A stretch of 64,000 bases of DNA, taken from assembly GCA_035433705.1 (NCBI GenBank), contig DAORVK010000010.1, positions 1 to 64,000 on the forward strand, in the 5' to 3' direction. The position numbers were made by a program, and so were the translations under genes. This stretch comes from CADEFQ01 sp035433705. Lineage in GTDB: Bacteria > Pseudomonadota > Gammaproteobacteria > Steroidobacterales > Steroidobacteraceae. The notes below the pieces were generated by a model. That model was not told where the DNA came from and did not search any database. It saw only the letters and a list, made by a program, of their open reading frames with translations. The stretch's first letter is position 1, and each line of letters starts with the position of its first letter. Of this stretch, positions 36,361 to 45,430 are shown in pieces.

Positions 36361-36366
36361 ATTATA
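36361..36366 (-). promoter_or_regulatory. -10 element (TATAAT) for the glutamate dehydrogenase gene
   Basis: Perfect TATAAT on the minus strand, 30 bases before the GTG start; predicted transcript start near 36353 gives a leader of about 23 bases. No good -35 is seen 17 bases upstream, so an activator may be needed. Confidence 0.5.
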
Positions 36367-36411
36367 CACGGCGCGCGAGGCAGCAGGCCGGGTGCGGGTG
36401 GCATTGGCGCG

Positions 36412-36417
36412 TATAAT
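36412..36417 (+). promoter_or_regulatory. -10 element (TATAAT) for the HPPD gene
   Basis: Perfect TATAAT in an otherwise very GC-rich gap, 34 bases before the ATG at 36452. It faces the divergent TATAAT at 36361-36366, so the two genes share a 50-base core control region. The -35 is poor. Confidence 0.5.
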
Positions 36418-36451
36418 AGTTACAACTGTAGCGAATTATCGGGCGGACACG

Positions 36452-37504
36452 ATGGTCACAAGTGCCGACAATCCGATGGGTACCGACGGTTTCGAGTTCG
36501 TCGAGTACACGGCTCCGGACCCCGCGTTGTTGCGCACGCTGTTCACGCGCATGGGGTTCCCGGTGACAGCACGTCACCGCAGCAAGGACGTGACCCTGCA
36601 TCGCCAGGGCGACGTCAATTTCCTGATCAATGCGGAGCCGGATTCATTCGCCCGGGCTTTTGCCGCGAAGCACGGCCCTTCCGCCTGCGCCATGGCGTTT
36701 CGGGTCAGGGATGCCGCGCGCGCGTTCGAGCGTGCGATCGCGCTGGGTGCGACCCCGCACGAGGGCCACGTGGGCCCCATGGAGCTCAACATTCCGGCCA
36801 TCGAGGGCATCGGCGGCTCGCTGCTGTATCTCGTGGACCGTTACGGTGCGCAATCGATTTACGACGTCGATTTTCGCCCGGTGCAGGAGGGCGGGAGCGG
36901 TCCGGGTGCCGGTTTCACGCAGGTCGACCATCTGACCCACAACGTGCAACGTGGCGGCATGGACCAATGGGCAGGCTTCTACGAGCGCCTGTTCAATTTT
37001 CGCGAGATCCGCTATTTCGACATCGAAGGCCGGCACACCGGGCTCTTCAGTCGCGCGATGACGAGTCCCTGCGGCAAGATCCGCATCCCGATCAACGAGT
37101 CGCGGGACGACAAGTCGCAGATCGAGGAGTACCTGCGGACCTATCACGGCGAGGGCATCCAGCACATCGCGCTCGCGACCGATGACATCCTTCGCACCGT
37201 TGACCTGCTGCGCGCGCGTGGCGTCGATTTTCAGGACACACCCGACACCTACTACGAAGGCCTGGACGCGCGCGTGCCACAGCACGGCGAGGATGTTGCC
37301 GAGTTGCAGAAGCGGCGCATCCTGCTCGACGGCAACCCGGGCCGGGGTGAGGGAACGCTGCTGCAGATCTTCACGCAGAACGTGATCGGCCCCATCTTCT
37401 TCGAGGTGATCCAGCGCAAGGGCAACGAGGGGTTCGGGGAAGGCAATTTCCGCGCCCTGTTCGAATCCATCGAGCTGGATCAGGTGCGACGGGGAGTGAT
37501 TTAG
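36452..37504 (+). CDS. hppD: 4-hydroxyphenylpyruvate dioxygenase
   Basis: 350 residues from ATG 36452; an in-frame start at 36392 lies upstream of the -10. Converts 4-hydroxyphenylpyruvate to homogentisate in tyrosine breakdown, with Fe(II). The iron ligands are visible: His in QVDHLTHNV near residue 160, His in IQHIALATDD near 238 and Glu in FFEVIQRKGNEGFGEGNF near 318. The closing segment GFGEGNFRALFESIELDQ is the family hallmark. Homogentisate-degrading genes are not in the window. Confidence 0.96.
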   Translation: MVTSADNPMGTDGFEFVEYTAPDPALLRTLFTRMGFPVTARHRSKDVTLHRQGDVNFLINAEPDSFARAFAAKHGPSACAMAFRVRDAARAFERAIALGATPHEGHVGPMELNIPAIEGIGGSLLYLVDRYGAQSIYDVDFRPVQEGGSGPGAGFTQVDHLTHNVQRGGMDQWAGFYERLFNFREIRYFDIEGRHTGLFSRAMTSPCGKIRIPINESRDDKSQIEEYLRTYHGEGIQHIALATDDILRTVDLLRARGVDFQDTPDTYYEGLDARVPQHGEDVAELQKRRILLDGNPGRGEGTLLQIFTQNVIGPIFFEVIQRKGNEGFGEGNFRALFESIELDQVRRGVI

Positions 37505-37544
37505 GGCTACGGGCAGCCCGTCGCCCGTCGCCCGCAGCGCGGCG

Positions 37545-38642
37545 TCAGCCGTGCGCCCGCGCCAGGTACTGCTCGGTCTGCATCTCGACGAGCCGACTCG
37601 ACGCGCGCTGGAACTCGAACGCGAGTCGGGTTCCCTGGTAGAGCCGATCGGGCGGTGCCGCGGCGCTCACCGCCAGATTGACGCCGCGGTCGTAGAGTTC
37701 GTCGATCAGCGAAATGAAGCGACGCGCGGCATTGTCGCGCGTTTCATCGAACACCGGCACGTTCGAGAGCAGCACGGCGGGGTAGTCCCCCGCGATCTCG
37801 ATGTAGTCGTCCTTGCCGCGCGGACCCTCGCACAGCGCGGCGAACTCGAACCAAACGGCATTCCCGCTCTCGCGGATGACCGCAATGCTGCGCTCGGCAA
37901 CTTCAATGCTGCCACCGGTCGAACCGGAACCGCCGGCGAACACCTCGAAGAGGTGGGTCATGGTCTTCTGTGCCTGCGGTGATGCCGAGTCGACATAGAG
38001 CGATACTTTCGCAAGCCGGCGCAGCCGATAGTCCGTGCCGGCGTCCACCGCGATGACTTCGGCCTGCTTCTCGAGCATCGCGATCGCCGGAAGGAACCTG
38101 CGTCGTTGCAGGCCGTCCCGATAAAGCCCCTTCGGCGGCACGTTCGACGTGAAGACGAGCGTGACACCCCGGTCGAGCAGGGCCTTGAAGAGCCGTGCAA
38201 GTATCATCGCATCGGCGATGTCGTTGACGTGCAGCTCGTCGAGACACAGCACCCGGACCCCCTCGGCGAAGCGGTCGGCGACGATGTCGAGCGGTGATTC
38301 GGTCTTCGAAAGCGTTTTCAGCTGGGCCTGCACGTCGTGCATGAAGCGGTGAAAGTGCCGCCGGCGCTTGCCCTCGAACGGCAGGCTCGCGTGAAACGCA
38401 TCCATCAGCAGTGTCTTGCCACGGCCGACACCGCCCCAGAGGTAGATGCCGCGCGCAGCCGCCCGCGGCGGTGAGCGCAGCAGGCGTTTCACGCGCGCAA
38501 GTGGCGTGCGTCCGCCGCGCTCCGCGGCGATCAGGCGCCGGCGCAGATCCTCAAGCCTTGTGATGGCCGCGAGCTGTGAATCGTCGGGCGCGAAGCCGCG
38601 CCGCTCGAGCTCGCGCGCGAGAATCGGGACAGTCATCATCAA
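37545..38642 (-). CDS. zapE: AFG1-family ATPase ZapE
   Basis: 365 residues, a AAA-type ATPase of the AFG1/ZapE family which acts at the division ring in gammaproteobacteria. Seen: Walker A GGVGRGKT near residues 69-76, the HFHRFMHDVQ segment, Walker B VLCLDELHVND near 130-140 and the sensor-like FTSNVPPKGLYRDGLQRRRFLPAI. Its start overlaps the stop of the acetoacetyl-CoA synthetase gene, so it ends an otherwise catabolic operon. Confidence 0.93.
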   Translation of the reverse strand: MMMTVPILARELERRGFAPDDSQLAAITRLEDLRRRLIAAERGGRTPLARVKRLLRSPPRAAARGIYLWGGVGRGKTLLMDAFHASLPFEGKRRRHFHRFMHDVQAQLKTLSKTESPLDIVADRFAEGVRVLCLDELHVNDIADAMILARLFKALLDRGVTLVFTSNVPPKGLYRDGLQRRRFLPAIAMLEKQAEVIAVDAGTDYRLRRLAKVSLYVDSASPQAQKTMTHLFEVFAGGSGSTGGSIEVAERSIAVIRESGNAVWFEFAALCEGPRGKDDYIEIAGDYPAVLLSNVPVFDETRDNAARRFISLIDELYDRGVNLAVSAAAPPDRLYQGTRLAFEFQRASSRLVEMQTEQYLARAHG

Positions 38643-40585
38643 GTGGCGAGTTCGGGCAGGTTCCGGAAGAATTCGAGCGCTGCGGGGTTCGCGAGCGCGT
38701 CGCGGTTCGCGACCGGCTTGCCGTGTACGATGTCGCGCACTGCGAGTTCCACCAGCTTGCCGCTCAGCGTGCGCGGCAGGTCCGGCACTGCGATGATCTT
38801 TGCGGGTACGTGGCGCGGCGACGTGTTGCGGCGGATCGTATCGCGGATGCGTGCCTTCAGTGCGTCATCGAGCGTGCTGTCCTCGCGCAGCCGCACGAAC
38901 AGCACCACGCGTACATCGCCTTCCCACTGCTGGCCGATCGCGAGCGACTCGAGCACTTCGGGCAGCTGCTCGACCTGGCGGTAGATTTCCGAGGTGCCGA
39001 TGCGCACGCCGCCGGGATTCAGCACTGCGTCCGATCGGCCGAAGATGACGAAGCCGCCGTGTTTCGTCTCGAGCGCGTCGTCGCCGTGGTGCCAGGTGTT
39101 CGGGAAGCGCGCGAAATACGCGTCGCGATAGCGCGAACCATCCTGGTCGTTCCAGAAGCCGATCGGCATCGACGGAAAGGGCGCTGTACAGACCAGTTCG
39201 CCCCGCGACCCGATGACCCTGTGGCCGGCGTCGTCGAACACCTGCGTGCGCATGCCCAGACCGCGGCACTGGATCTCGCCCTTGTACACCGGCAGCACGG
39301 GGCTGCCGAGACAGAAGCAGGAGACGATGTCGGTGCCGCCGGAGATCGACGAGAGCTGAAGATCGCTCTTCACCGCGCGGTACACGTAGTCGCAGGTCTC
39401 GGGCAGCAGCGGCGAGCCTGTGGAAAGCACCGCGCGCAGCGCGGTGAGATCGGTTTCCTTCCCCGGCTCGAAGCCCGCCTTGTCGAGTGCAGCGAGGTAT
39501 CTGGCACTCGTGCCGAAAATGGCGATGCGCTCGGCTGCGGCGAGATCCCAGAGGACGCGCGGCCCGGGGTGGAAGGGCGAGCCATCGTAGAGTACGAGAG
39601 TCGCGCCGCTCGCAAGGCCGCTGACGAGCCAGTTCCACATCATCCAGCCACAAGTCGTGAAATAGAACAGGCGGTCGCCTTCGCGCAGGTCGACGTGCAG
39701 CAGATGCTCCTTCTGGTGCTGCAGCAGTGTGCCACCTGCGCCGTGCACGATGCACTTCGGCTTGCCGGTCGTGCCCGACGAGTAAAGGATATACAGGGGA
39801 TGATCGAAGGGCAGGCGTGTGAAGCGCAGTTTCGCGCCTGCGTAACCGAAATCTGCGTAGTGAACCGCGCCTGGCAGCGCGCTGATATCGGGCCTCGTGT
39901 TCACGTACGGCACCACGACCACGCGCGCAAGGCCCGGCAGTTGCGCTGCAACCTTCGCCATCGCCGCGAGTGAGTCTAGCGTCTTGCCCGCGTAGTAATA
40001 GCCATCGGCGGTAAAGAGCACCTTGGGCGCAATCTGGCCGAAGCGGTCGAGTACGCCGTTCACGCCGAAATCAGGCGAACACGACGACCACACGGCGCCG
40101 AGGCTCGTCGTTGCCAGCATCGCGATGACCGTCTCCGGCAGGTTCGGTAGAAAGCCTGCCACGCGATCGCCGACGCCCACGCCGAGCGCCCGCAGCCCCT
40201 CCGCGACGCGCGCGACTTCATCCTGCAGAGCGCGCCGCGAGATCTCGCGGCGCGCCCCCCGTTCGTTGACGAAAACGAGCGCCGCGTGTTCATCGCGATG
40301 GCGCAGCAGGTTCTCCGCGAAATTCAGGCGCGCCGCGGGAAACCAGCGTGCGCCCGGCATGCGATCGCCGTTATCGAGCGCAGGCCCCGGGGCCCAGTCG
40401 GCGCGCGTGTCGCTGAACCGGGCGAGCTCCGACCAGAAATCGGCGGGCGCCTCGAGCGACCAGGATTCGAGTGCGGCGTAGTCGGGAAGCGCGAGCTGGC
40501 GTCGCGCATTGACGCAGGACCGGAAGCGGGTGACGACGGCCTTGTCGATTCTCTCTGCAGAGGGTGTCCAGATCGGTCTCGTCAT
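38639..40585 (-). CDS. aacS: acetoacetyl-CoA synthetase
   Basis: 648 residues, the family's normal length. Activates acetoacetate to acetoacetyl-CoA with ATP. Seen: AMP-binding LYSSGTTGKPK near residues 268-278, the HGAGGTLLQHQKEHLLH stretch and CGWMMWNW that are typical of AacS, and the late GRSDAVLNPGGVRIG with the catalytic Lys in RTLSGKLVE near 610. Starts 9 bases after the ETF-QO gene. It would channel the acetoacetate released from leucine breakdown to the operon's thiolase. Confidence 0.95.
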   Translation of the reverse strand: MTRPIWTPSAERIDKAVVTRFRSCVNARRQLALPDYAALESWSLEAPADFWSELARFSDTRADWAPGPALDNGDRMPGARWFPAARLNFAENLLRHRDEHAALVFVNERGARREISRRALQDEVARVAEGLRALGVGVGDRVAGFLPNLPETVIAMLATTSLGAVWSSCSPDFGVNGVLDRFGQIAPKVLFTADGYYYAGKTLDSLAAMAKVAAQLPGLARVVVVPYVNTRPDISALPGAVHYADFGYAGAKLRFTRLPFDHPLYILYSSGTTGKPKCIVHGAGGTLLQHQKEHLLHVDLREGDRLFYFTTCGWMMWNWLVSGLASGATLVLYDGSPFHPGPRVLWDLAAAERIAIFGTSARYLAALDKAGFEPGKETDLTALRAVLSTGSPLLPETCDYVYRAVKSDLQLSSISGGTDIVSCFCLGSPVLPVYKGEIQCRGLGMRTQVFDDAGHRVIGSRGELVCTAPFPSMPIGFWNDQDGSRYRDAYFARFPNTWHHGDDALETKHGGFVIFGRSDAVLNPGGVRIGTSEIYRQVEQLPEVLESLAIGQQWEGDVRVVLFVRLREDSTLDDALKARIRDTIRRNTSPRHVPAKIIAVPDLPRTLSGKLVELAVRDIVHGKPVANRDALANPAALEFFRNLPELAT

Positions 40586-40594
40586 GGGCGCGCT

Positions 40595-42217
40595 TCACAG
40601 GGTCTGGTAGTTGGGTCCCGAGCCGCCCTCCGGCGTGGTCCAGGTGATGTTGCCGTAAGGGTCCTTGATGTCGCAGGCCTTGCAGTGCACGCAGTTCGCG
40701 GAATTGATCTGCAGGCGCTTGCCGCCCTGGCCGTCGTCGATCATCTCGTAGACGCCCACTGGGCAATAACGCGTGCAGGGATTGTCGTACTCGACACGGC
40801 AGCGCGTTGCGCAGAGGTCGAGATTCGCAACCTTCAGGTGCACCGGCTGCGCTTCGTCGTGCGTGGTGGCTGCGAAGAACACGGATGCGAGCCGGTCGCG
40901 CGGCGGCAGGCTGCGATCGGCCCAGCCGCGATCAGGTGAGGTGTACTCATCGAGCCGGCGCAAGGCCGCAGCATTGTCCGTGTTGTGCAGTGTCCAGGGC
41001 GTGCGGCCACCCACCGCGACTTCAAGCGCGGAATTTGCAATGCCGAACCACAGGCCGCGCTTGAAGCCCGGCTTGAAGTTGCGCACCTTGCGCAGCTCCT
41101 GCCCGCCCGGCGAGGCACGCCACAGCGCGTCGAACCCCGCCGGCGCGCCGGCTGCGGCGAGATGTTCCGCGGCGAGCGCACCCGAGCGAATCGCCTGGTG
41201 AATGCCCTTGATCTTCGGGAAATTGAGCGTGCCACCCGCATCGCCGATGATCATTGCACCGGGCATTTCGAGTTTGGGCAGCGACTGCCAGCCGCCCGCG
41301 GCAATGGTGCGCGCTCCTGCAACGAGTATTTCCCCGCCCTCGAACAGCGGTTTGACCGACGGGTGGTGCTTGAACTGCTGGAATACCTCGAACGGCTTCA
41401 ACATCGGGTCGATGTAGTCGAGACCAACCACGAAACCGACGTAAACGCGATCCGCATCCAGGTGATAGATGAAGCTGCCGCCATAGGTCTGGTTGTCGAG
41501 CGGCCAGCCGACGCTGTGCTGGATGAGACCGGGCGTGCCACGACCGGCCGGTAGCTGCCACAGCTCCTTGAACCCGAGGCCGTAGGTCTGCGGATCACTT
41601 TCGGCATCGAGCTTGAAGCGCTTGATGAGCTGCTTGGTGAGGCTGCCGCGGCAGCCTTCCGCGAGAATGGTCGCGCGCGCGCGGATTTCAGGCCCCGGCG
41701 CATAGTTCGGCCCGGGCTCGCCATTCTTCTCGAGACCCATGTCGCTGATGCAGACGCCGGCCACGGCACCGGCCTCGTCGAACAGGGGGGCAGCCGCAGC
41801 GAAGCCGGCGAACACGTCGACGCCGAGGCCCTCGGCCTTCTGCGCGAGCCACGCCGTGAGCAGCCCGAGCGAGACAATAAAGTTGCCGTGATTGCGCTGC
41901 TGCGGAGGCACCGGCAGCCGGTGCGTGCCCTTGCGGGTCAGGATGCGCAGCTCGTCATGTACTACCGGAACGCATACCCCGAGCTTTGCGTCGCGCCATT
42001 CAGGCGCGAGCTGGTCGAGCGGGCCCGGCTCCATGACCGCCCCGGACAGCGAATGCGCACCGACGGTCGCGCCCTTCTCGAGCACGCAGATGTTGAGGTC
42101 CGGCTTCAGCTGCTTCAGGCGAATCGCGCAGGCGAGACCCGCGGGACCCGCGCCGACGATCAGGAAGTCGTATTCCATCACGTCGCGCTCGACCGCTTCG
42201 TTTGATGTGGCATTCAT
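40595..42217 (-). CDS. etfD: electron-transfer flavoprotein-ubiquinone oxidoreductase
   Basis: 540 residues. Passes electrons from acyl-CoA dehydrogenases, via ETF, to ubiquinone at the inner membrane. FAD motif DFLIVGAGPAGLACAIRLKQ near residues 17-36, quinone-binding region with GTPGLIQHSVGWPLDNQTYGG, and a C-terminal [4Fe-4S] site: CPVGVYE near 485 and CVHCKACDI near 512 with four Cys. Overlaps the SDR gene by ATGA. MEYDFL (Met 14) is an alternative start. Confidence 0.95.
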   Translation of the reverse strand: MNATSNEAVERDVMEYDFLIVGAGPAGLACAIRLKQLKPDLNICVLEKGATVGAHSLSGAVMEPGPLDQLAPEWRDAKLGVCVPVVHDELRILTRKGTHRLPVPPQQRNHGNFIVSLGLLTAWLAQKAEGLGVDVFAGFAAAAPLFDEAGAVAGVCISDMGLEKNGEPGPNYAPGPEIRARATILAEGCRGSLTKQLIKRFKLDAESDPQTYGLGFKELWQLPAGRGTPGLIQHSVGWPLDNQTYGGSFIYHLDADRVYVGFVVGLDYIDPMLKPFEVFQQFKHHPSVKPLFEGGEILVAGARTIAAGGWQSLPKLEMPGAMIIGDAGGTLNFPKIKGIHQAIRSGALAAEHLAAAGAPAGFDALWRASPGGQELRKVRNFKPGFKRGLWFGIANSALEVAVGGRTPWTLHNTDNAAALRRLDEYTSPDRGWADRSLPPRDRLASVFFAATTHDEAQPVHLKVANLDLCATRCRVEYDNPCTRYCPVGVYEMIDDGQGGKRLQINSANCVHCKACDIKDPYGNITWTTPEGGSGPNYQTL

Positions 42218-42981
42218 TTCGGTTGCATCCTGATGGCGCCGTCGAGGCGGATCGTTTCGCCGTTCAGCATCGGGATCTCGAAGATCGACTGCACGAGCGC
42301 CGCGTACTCTTCCGGCTTGCCGAGCCGCGCCGGGAACGGGGCCTGCCTGCCGAGCGAATCCTGGATGTCCTGCGGCATGCCCGCGACCATCGGTGTGCGG
42401 AAGATGCCGGGGGCGATCGACACACAGCGGATGCCAAAGGCAGCCAGCTCGCGCGCAATGGGCATCGTCATGCTCATCACCGCACCCTTCGTCGCCGAGT
42501 AGGCCGCCTGGCCGATCTGGCCCTCGAACGCCGCCACCGATGAGGTGTGGATCAGCAGGCCGCGCTCGCCGTCGTCATTCGGTGTGTTCGCCTGCATGAT
42601 ATTTGCGGCGGCCTTGTCGCACAGGAAGGTGCCGATCAGGTTGATGTGGATCACCTTCGTGAAGAAATCACCCGCCATCGGCCCGTTGCGGCCGAGTACA
42701 CGGCCTGCGCCGATCACACCGGCGCAGTTCACGAGGAGGTTGATGCTGCCCATGAACGCCTTCGCGCTGTCCATCGCGGCGTTCACTTCGGCTTCAGAGG
42801 TCACGTCGCATTTCACGAAGCGCGCGCCCGAGCCGAGTTCGGCGGCGGCCGCCTGCCCGGGGCCCTCCTGCACGTCGAGCAGCGTGACCTTGCCACCCTG
42901 CGTCGCTACGTGACGCGCGACCGCGTTGCCAAGGCCCGAGGCTGCGCCCGTCACGACGGCGCGCGCTTCTTTCATCTTCAT
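42214..42981 (-). CDS. SDR-family 3-hydroxyacyl-CoA dehydrogenase (HSD17B10-like)
   Basis: 255 residues. Classical short-chain dehydrogenase: TGAASGLGNAVARH near residues 12-25, NCAGVIGAG near 84-92 and the catalytic Ser-Tyr-Lys in HTSSVAAFEGQIGQAAYSATKGA near 145-167. The closing part SIAPGIFRTPMVAGMPQ matches the type II 3-hydroxyacyl-CoA dehydrogenase (HSD10) branch that acts in branched-chain acyl-CoA oxidation. Context within an acyl-CoA operon agrees. Confidence 0.92.
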   Translation of the reverse strand: MKMKEARAVVTGAASGLGNAVARHVATQGGKVTLLDVQEGPGQAAAAELGSGARFVKCDVTSEAEVNAAMDSAKAFMGSINLLVNCAGVIGAGRVLGRNGPMAGDFFTKVIHINLIGTFLCDKAAANIMQANTPNDDGERGLLIHTSSVAAFEGQIGQAAYSATKGAVMSMTMPIARELAAFGIRCVSIAPGIFRTPMVAGMPQDIQDSLGRQAPFPARLGKPEEYAALVQSIFEIPMLNGETIRLDGAIRMQPK

Positions 42982-43024
42982 GCCAGTCCTCTGAAGTAGG
43001 TGGGAAAGCGGGTCGACTAGTAGA

Positions 43025-43813
43025 TCACAAGCGCTTGCGGCGCGCGAGGAATGCGCTCATCCGCTCACGCGCCTCCTGTGAAAGGCGCAGGCGCGCGAGC
43101 TGGTGACTCGTTGAGCGCTGCAGTGCTGCGTCGCAAGGTGCGCCAGCCACTTCGCGCACGAGCGACTTCACCTCGCGTTGAGCCTGCGGTCCGCCCTGCA
43201 ACAGGTCCGCGAGGACGCGCTCGAGCGTGGCATCCAGTTGCGGCAGGTCGCCCGCCACCTCGTGCAGCAGACCGAGCGACTGCGCGCGTGCACCATCGAA
43301 GCGCTCGCCCGTGAGCGCGAGCGCGCGCGTCGCGCGGGCTCCGATTGCGGCAATCACGAAAGGCGAGATGGTGGCCGGGACGAGCCCGAGGCGCACCTCG
43401 GAGAGCGCGAAGCGTGCGTCCGCGAGCCCGACTGCAATATCGCAGCAGGCAATGAGGCCGACGCCGCCGCCGAACGCATCGCCGTTGACGCGTGCCACGA
43501 GCGGCTTGCTGCATGCATCGAGTGCCGCGAGCATCTGCGCGAGCGCGAGCGCGTCGGTGTAGTTCGCCTCTTCAGAGGCTGCGGACATGACCTGCATGTG
43601 CCCGAGATCCGCGCCTGCACAGAAGCTCTTGCCCGCCCCCGTGACGACGATCGCGCGCACCGCCGGATCGTGCGTGAGCCTGTCAACGGCAGCGTGGATC
43701 GCACCGATCAGCGTGCCGTCGAAGGCATTGTGCCGCTCGGGCCGGTCGAGTGTCAGACGTGCGACGCCCCTCTCGTCGGTATCGATGCTGACGCCGTGCG
43801 GGCCCGTGGCCAT
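43025..43813 (-). CDS. enoyl-CoA hydratase, probable methylglutaconyl-CoA hydratase
   Basis: 262 residues from ATG 43813, which begins 1 base after the carboxylase stop; longer frames run into that gene. Crotonase motifs: LTLDRPERHNAFDGTLI near residues 20-36, GAGKSFCAGADLGHM near 58-72 and the SEVRLGLVPATISPFVI stretch near 137-153, typical of LiuC-type hydratases (catalytic Glu in SEVRLG). Position straight after an MCC beta-subunit gene supports methylglutaconyl-CoA as substrate in leucine breakdown. Confidence 0.87.
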   Translation of the reverse strand: MATGPHGVSIDTDERGVARLTLDRPERHNAFDGTLIGAIHAAVDRLTHDPAVRAIVVTGAGKSFCAGADLGHMQVMSAASEEANYTDALALAQMLAALDACSKPLVARVNGDAFGGGVGLIACCDIAVGLADARFALSEVRLGLVPATISPFVIAAIGARATRALALTGERFDGARAQSLGLLHEVAGDLPQLDATLERVLADLLQGGPQAQREVKSLVREVAGAPCDAALQRSTSHQLARLRLSQEARERMSAFLARRKRL

Positions 43814-43814
43814 G

Positions 43815-45419
43815 CTACATCCTGAAAATGCCATAGCGCTCATCGCCCGGCCGCGGGCCGCGTGCGGCGACATGCAATGCGAGACCCAGGACGCGGCGCG
43901 TGTCGAGCGGATCGATCACGCCGTCGTCCCACAGGCGCGCGGTCGCGTAGTACGGGTGCCCCTGTTCTTCGTAGCGGGCACGGATCCCGCTCATGAAGGC
44001 CTGTTGTTCCGCTGCAGGCCAGGCGACGCCGTGCGCGCCGTCGCGCCGCACGGTTGCGAGCACTTGCGCCGCCTGCTCGCCACCCATCACGGAGATGCGC
44101 GCGTTCGGCCACATCCACAGAAAGCGCGCGCCATAGGCGCGGCCGCACATCGCGTAATTGCCGGCGCCGAACGAGCCGCCGATGATCACGGTGAGCTTGG
44201 GCACTGTGGCGGAGGCGACGGCGGTCACCATCTTGGCGCCATCCTTGGCGATGCCGGCTTGTTCGTATTTCGCGCCGACCATGAAACCCGTGATGTTTTG
44301 CAGGAAGAGGAGCGGCGTGCCGCGGCGGTTCGCAAGCTGCACGAAGTGCGCGGCCTTGAGCGCGGACTCCGAAAAGAGCACGCCGTTGTTCGCGACGATT
44401 GCGACCGGGCAGCCATGGATACGCGCGAAACCGCACACGATCGTCGTGCCGTATTCGGGCTTGAACTCGTGGAAATCCGAGGCGTCGATGAGACGCCCGA
44501 CAATCTCGCGAACATCGTAAGGCTGGCGCGTGTCGCGCGGCACGATGCCCTCTATCTCGCGCGGATCGAGCGCGGGCTCGACAGTCGACTCGAGATCGAG
44601 CCAGGCAGGAGCCCGCGGGCGCAGCGTCGTCATCACCGAGCGGGCGATCGCGAGCGCATGAGCGTCGTTCTCGGCGAGGTGATCGGCGACCCCGGAGCGG
44701 CGCGCGTGCACGTCGCCGCCGCCGAGTGATTCGGCATCGATCTCCTCGCCGGTCGCCGCCTTCACGAGCGGAGGGCCGCCGAGGAAGATGGTGCCCTGCT
44801 GCTGCACGATGATCGTCTCGTCCGACATCGCCGGCACATAGGCGCCGCCGGCGGTGCAGCTGCCCATCACGACGGCGATTTGCGCGAGGCCGAGCGCCGA
44901 CATCTGGGCCTGGTTGTAGAAGATGCGCCCGAAATGCTCGCGGTCCGGAAATACTTCGTCCTGCAGCGGCAGGTAAGCGCCGCCCGAATCGACGAGATAG
45001 ACGCAGGGCAGCGCGTTCTCGAGCGCGATCTGCTGGGCGCGCAGGTGTTTTTTCACGGTGAGCGGGAAATAGGTGCCGCCCTTGACCGTGGCGTCGTTGG
45101 CGATGATGAGCGTTTCGCGGCCATGAATGCGCCCGATGCCCGCGATGAGCCCGGCAGCCGGCGCATCGCCATCGTAGAGGCCGTGCGCGGCGAGCGGCGC
45201 GATTTCGAGGAAGGGGCTGCCCGGGTCGAGGAGAGTTGCAACGCGTTCGCGGGGCAGGAGCTTGCCGCGCGCGGTGTGGCGCGCGCGGGATGCCTCGCTG
45301 CCGCCGCGCTCGGCCCGCGCCAGTTCGCTCCGCAGCTCGGCGACCAGGCGCTCCATGTGCGCGCGGTTCGCGCGGAAGCTGTCGCTCGCGGGGTCGATCG
45401 CGGTGCCGAGACGCGCCAT
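43815..45419 (-). CDS. mccB: methylcrotonyl-CoA carboxylase beta (carboxyltransferase) subunit
   Basis: 534 residues, the expected length. Transfers carboxyl from biotin to 3-methylcrotonyl-CoA. Seen: acyl-CoA carboxyltransferase motifs GGTYFPLTVKKHLRAQ, VDSGGAYLPLQDEVFPD, GSCTAGGAYVPAMSDE and, in the C-half, NITGFMVGAKYEQAGI and GSFGAGNYAMCGRAYGARF, all strongly MCC-type. The biotin-carrying alpha subunit needed for activity is not next to it, unlike most leucine operons. Starts 11 bases after the thiolase stop. Confidence 0.93.
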   Translation of the reverse strand: MARLGTAIDPASDSFRANRAHMERLVAELRSELARAERGGSEASRARHTARGKLLPRERVATLLDPGSPFLEIAPLAAHGLYDGDAPAAGLIAGIGRIHGRETLIIANDATVKGGTYFPLTVKKHLRAQQIALENALPCVYLVDSGGAYLPLQDEVFPDREHFGRIFYNQAQMSALGLAQIAVVMGSCTAGGAYVPAMSDETIIVQQQGTIFLGGPPLVKAATGEEIDAESLGGGDVHARRSGVADHLAENDAHALAIARSVMTTLRPRAPAWLDLESTVEPALDPREIEGIVPRDTRQPYDVREIVGRLIDASDFHEFKPEYGTTIVCGFARIHGCPVAIVANNGVLFSESALKAAHFVQLANRRGTPLLFLQNITGFMVGAKYEQAGIAKDGAKMVTAVASATVPKLTVIIGGSFGAGNYAMCGRAYGARFLWMWPNARISVMGGEQAAQVLATVRRDGAHGVAWPAAEQQAFMSGIRARYEEQGHPYYATARLWDDGVIDPLDTRRVLGLALHVAARGPRPGDERYGIFRM

Positions 45420-45430
45420 GGCGCGGCAGC

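Noticed and set aside
37505..37544. GGGCT/AGCCC hairpin between the converging HPPD and zapE genes as a terminator
   Set aside because: Five-base stem with no T-run; too weak to call.
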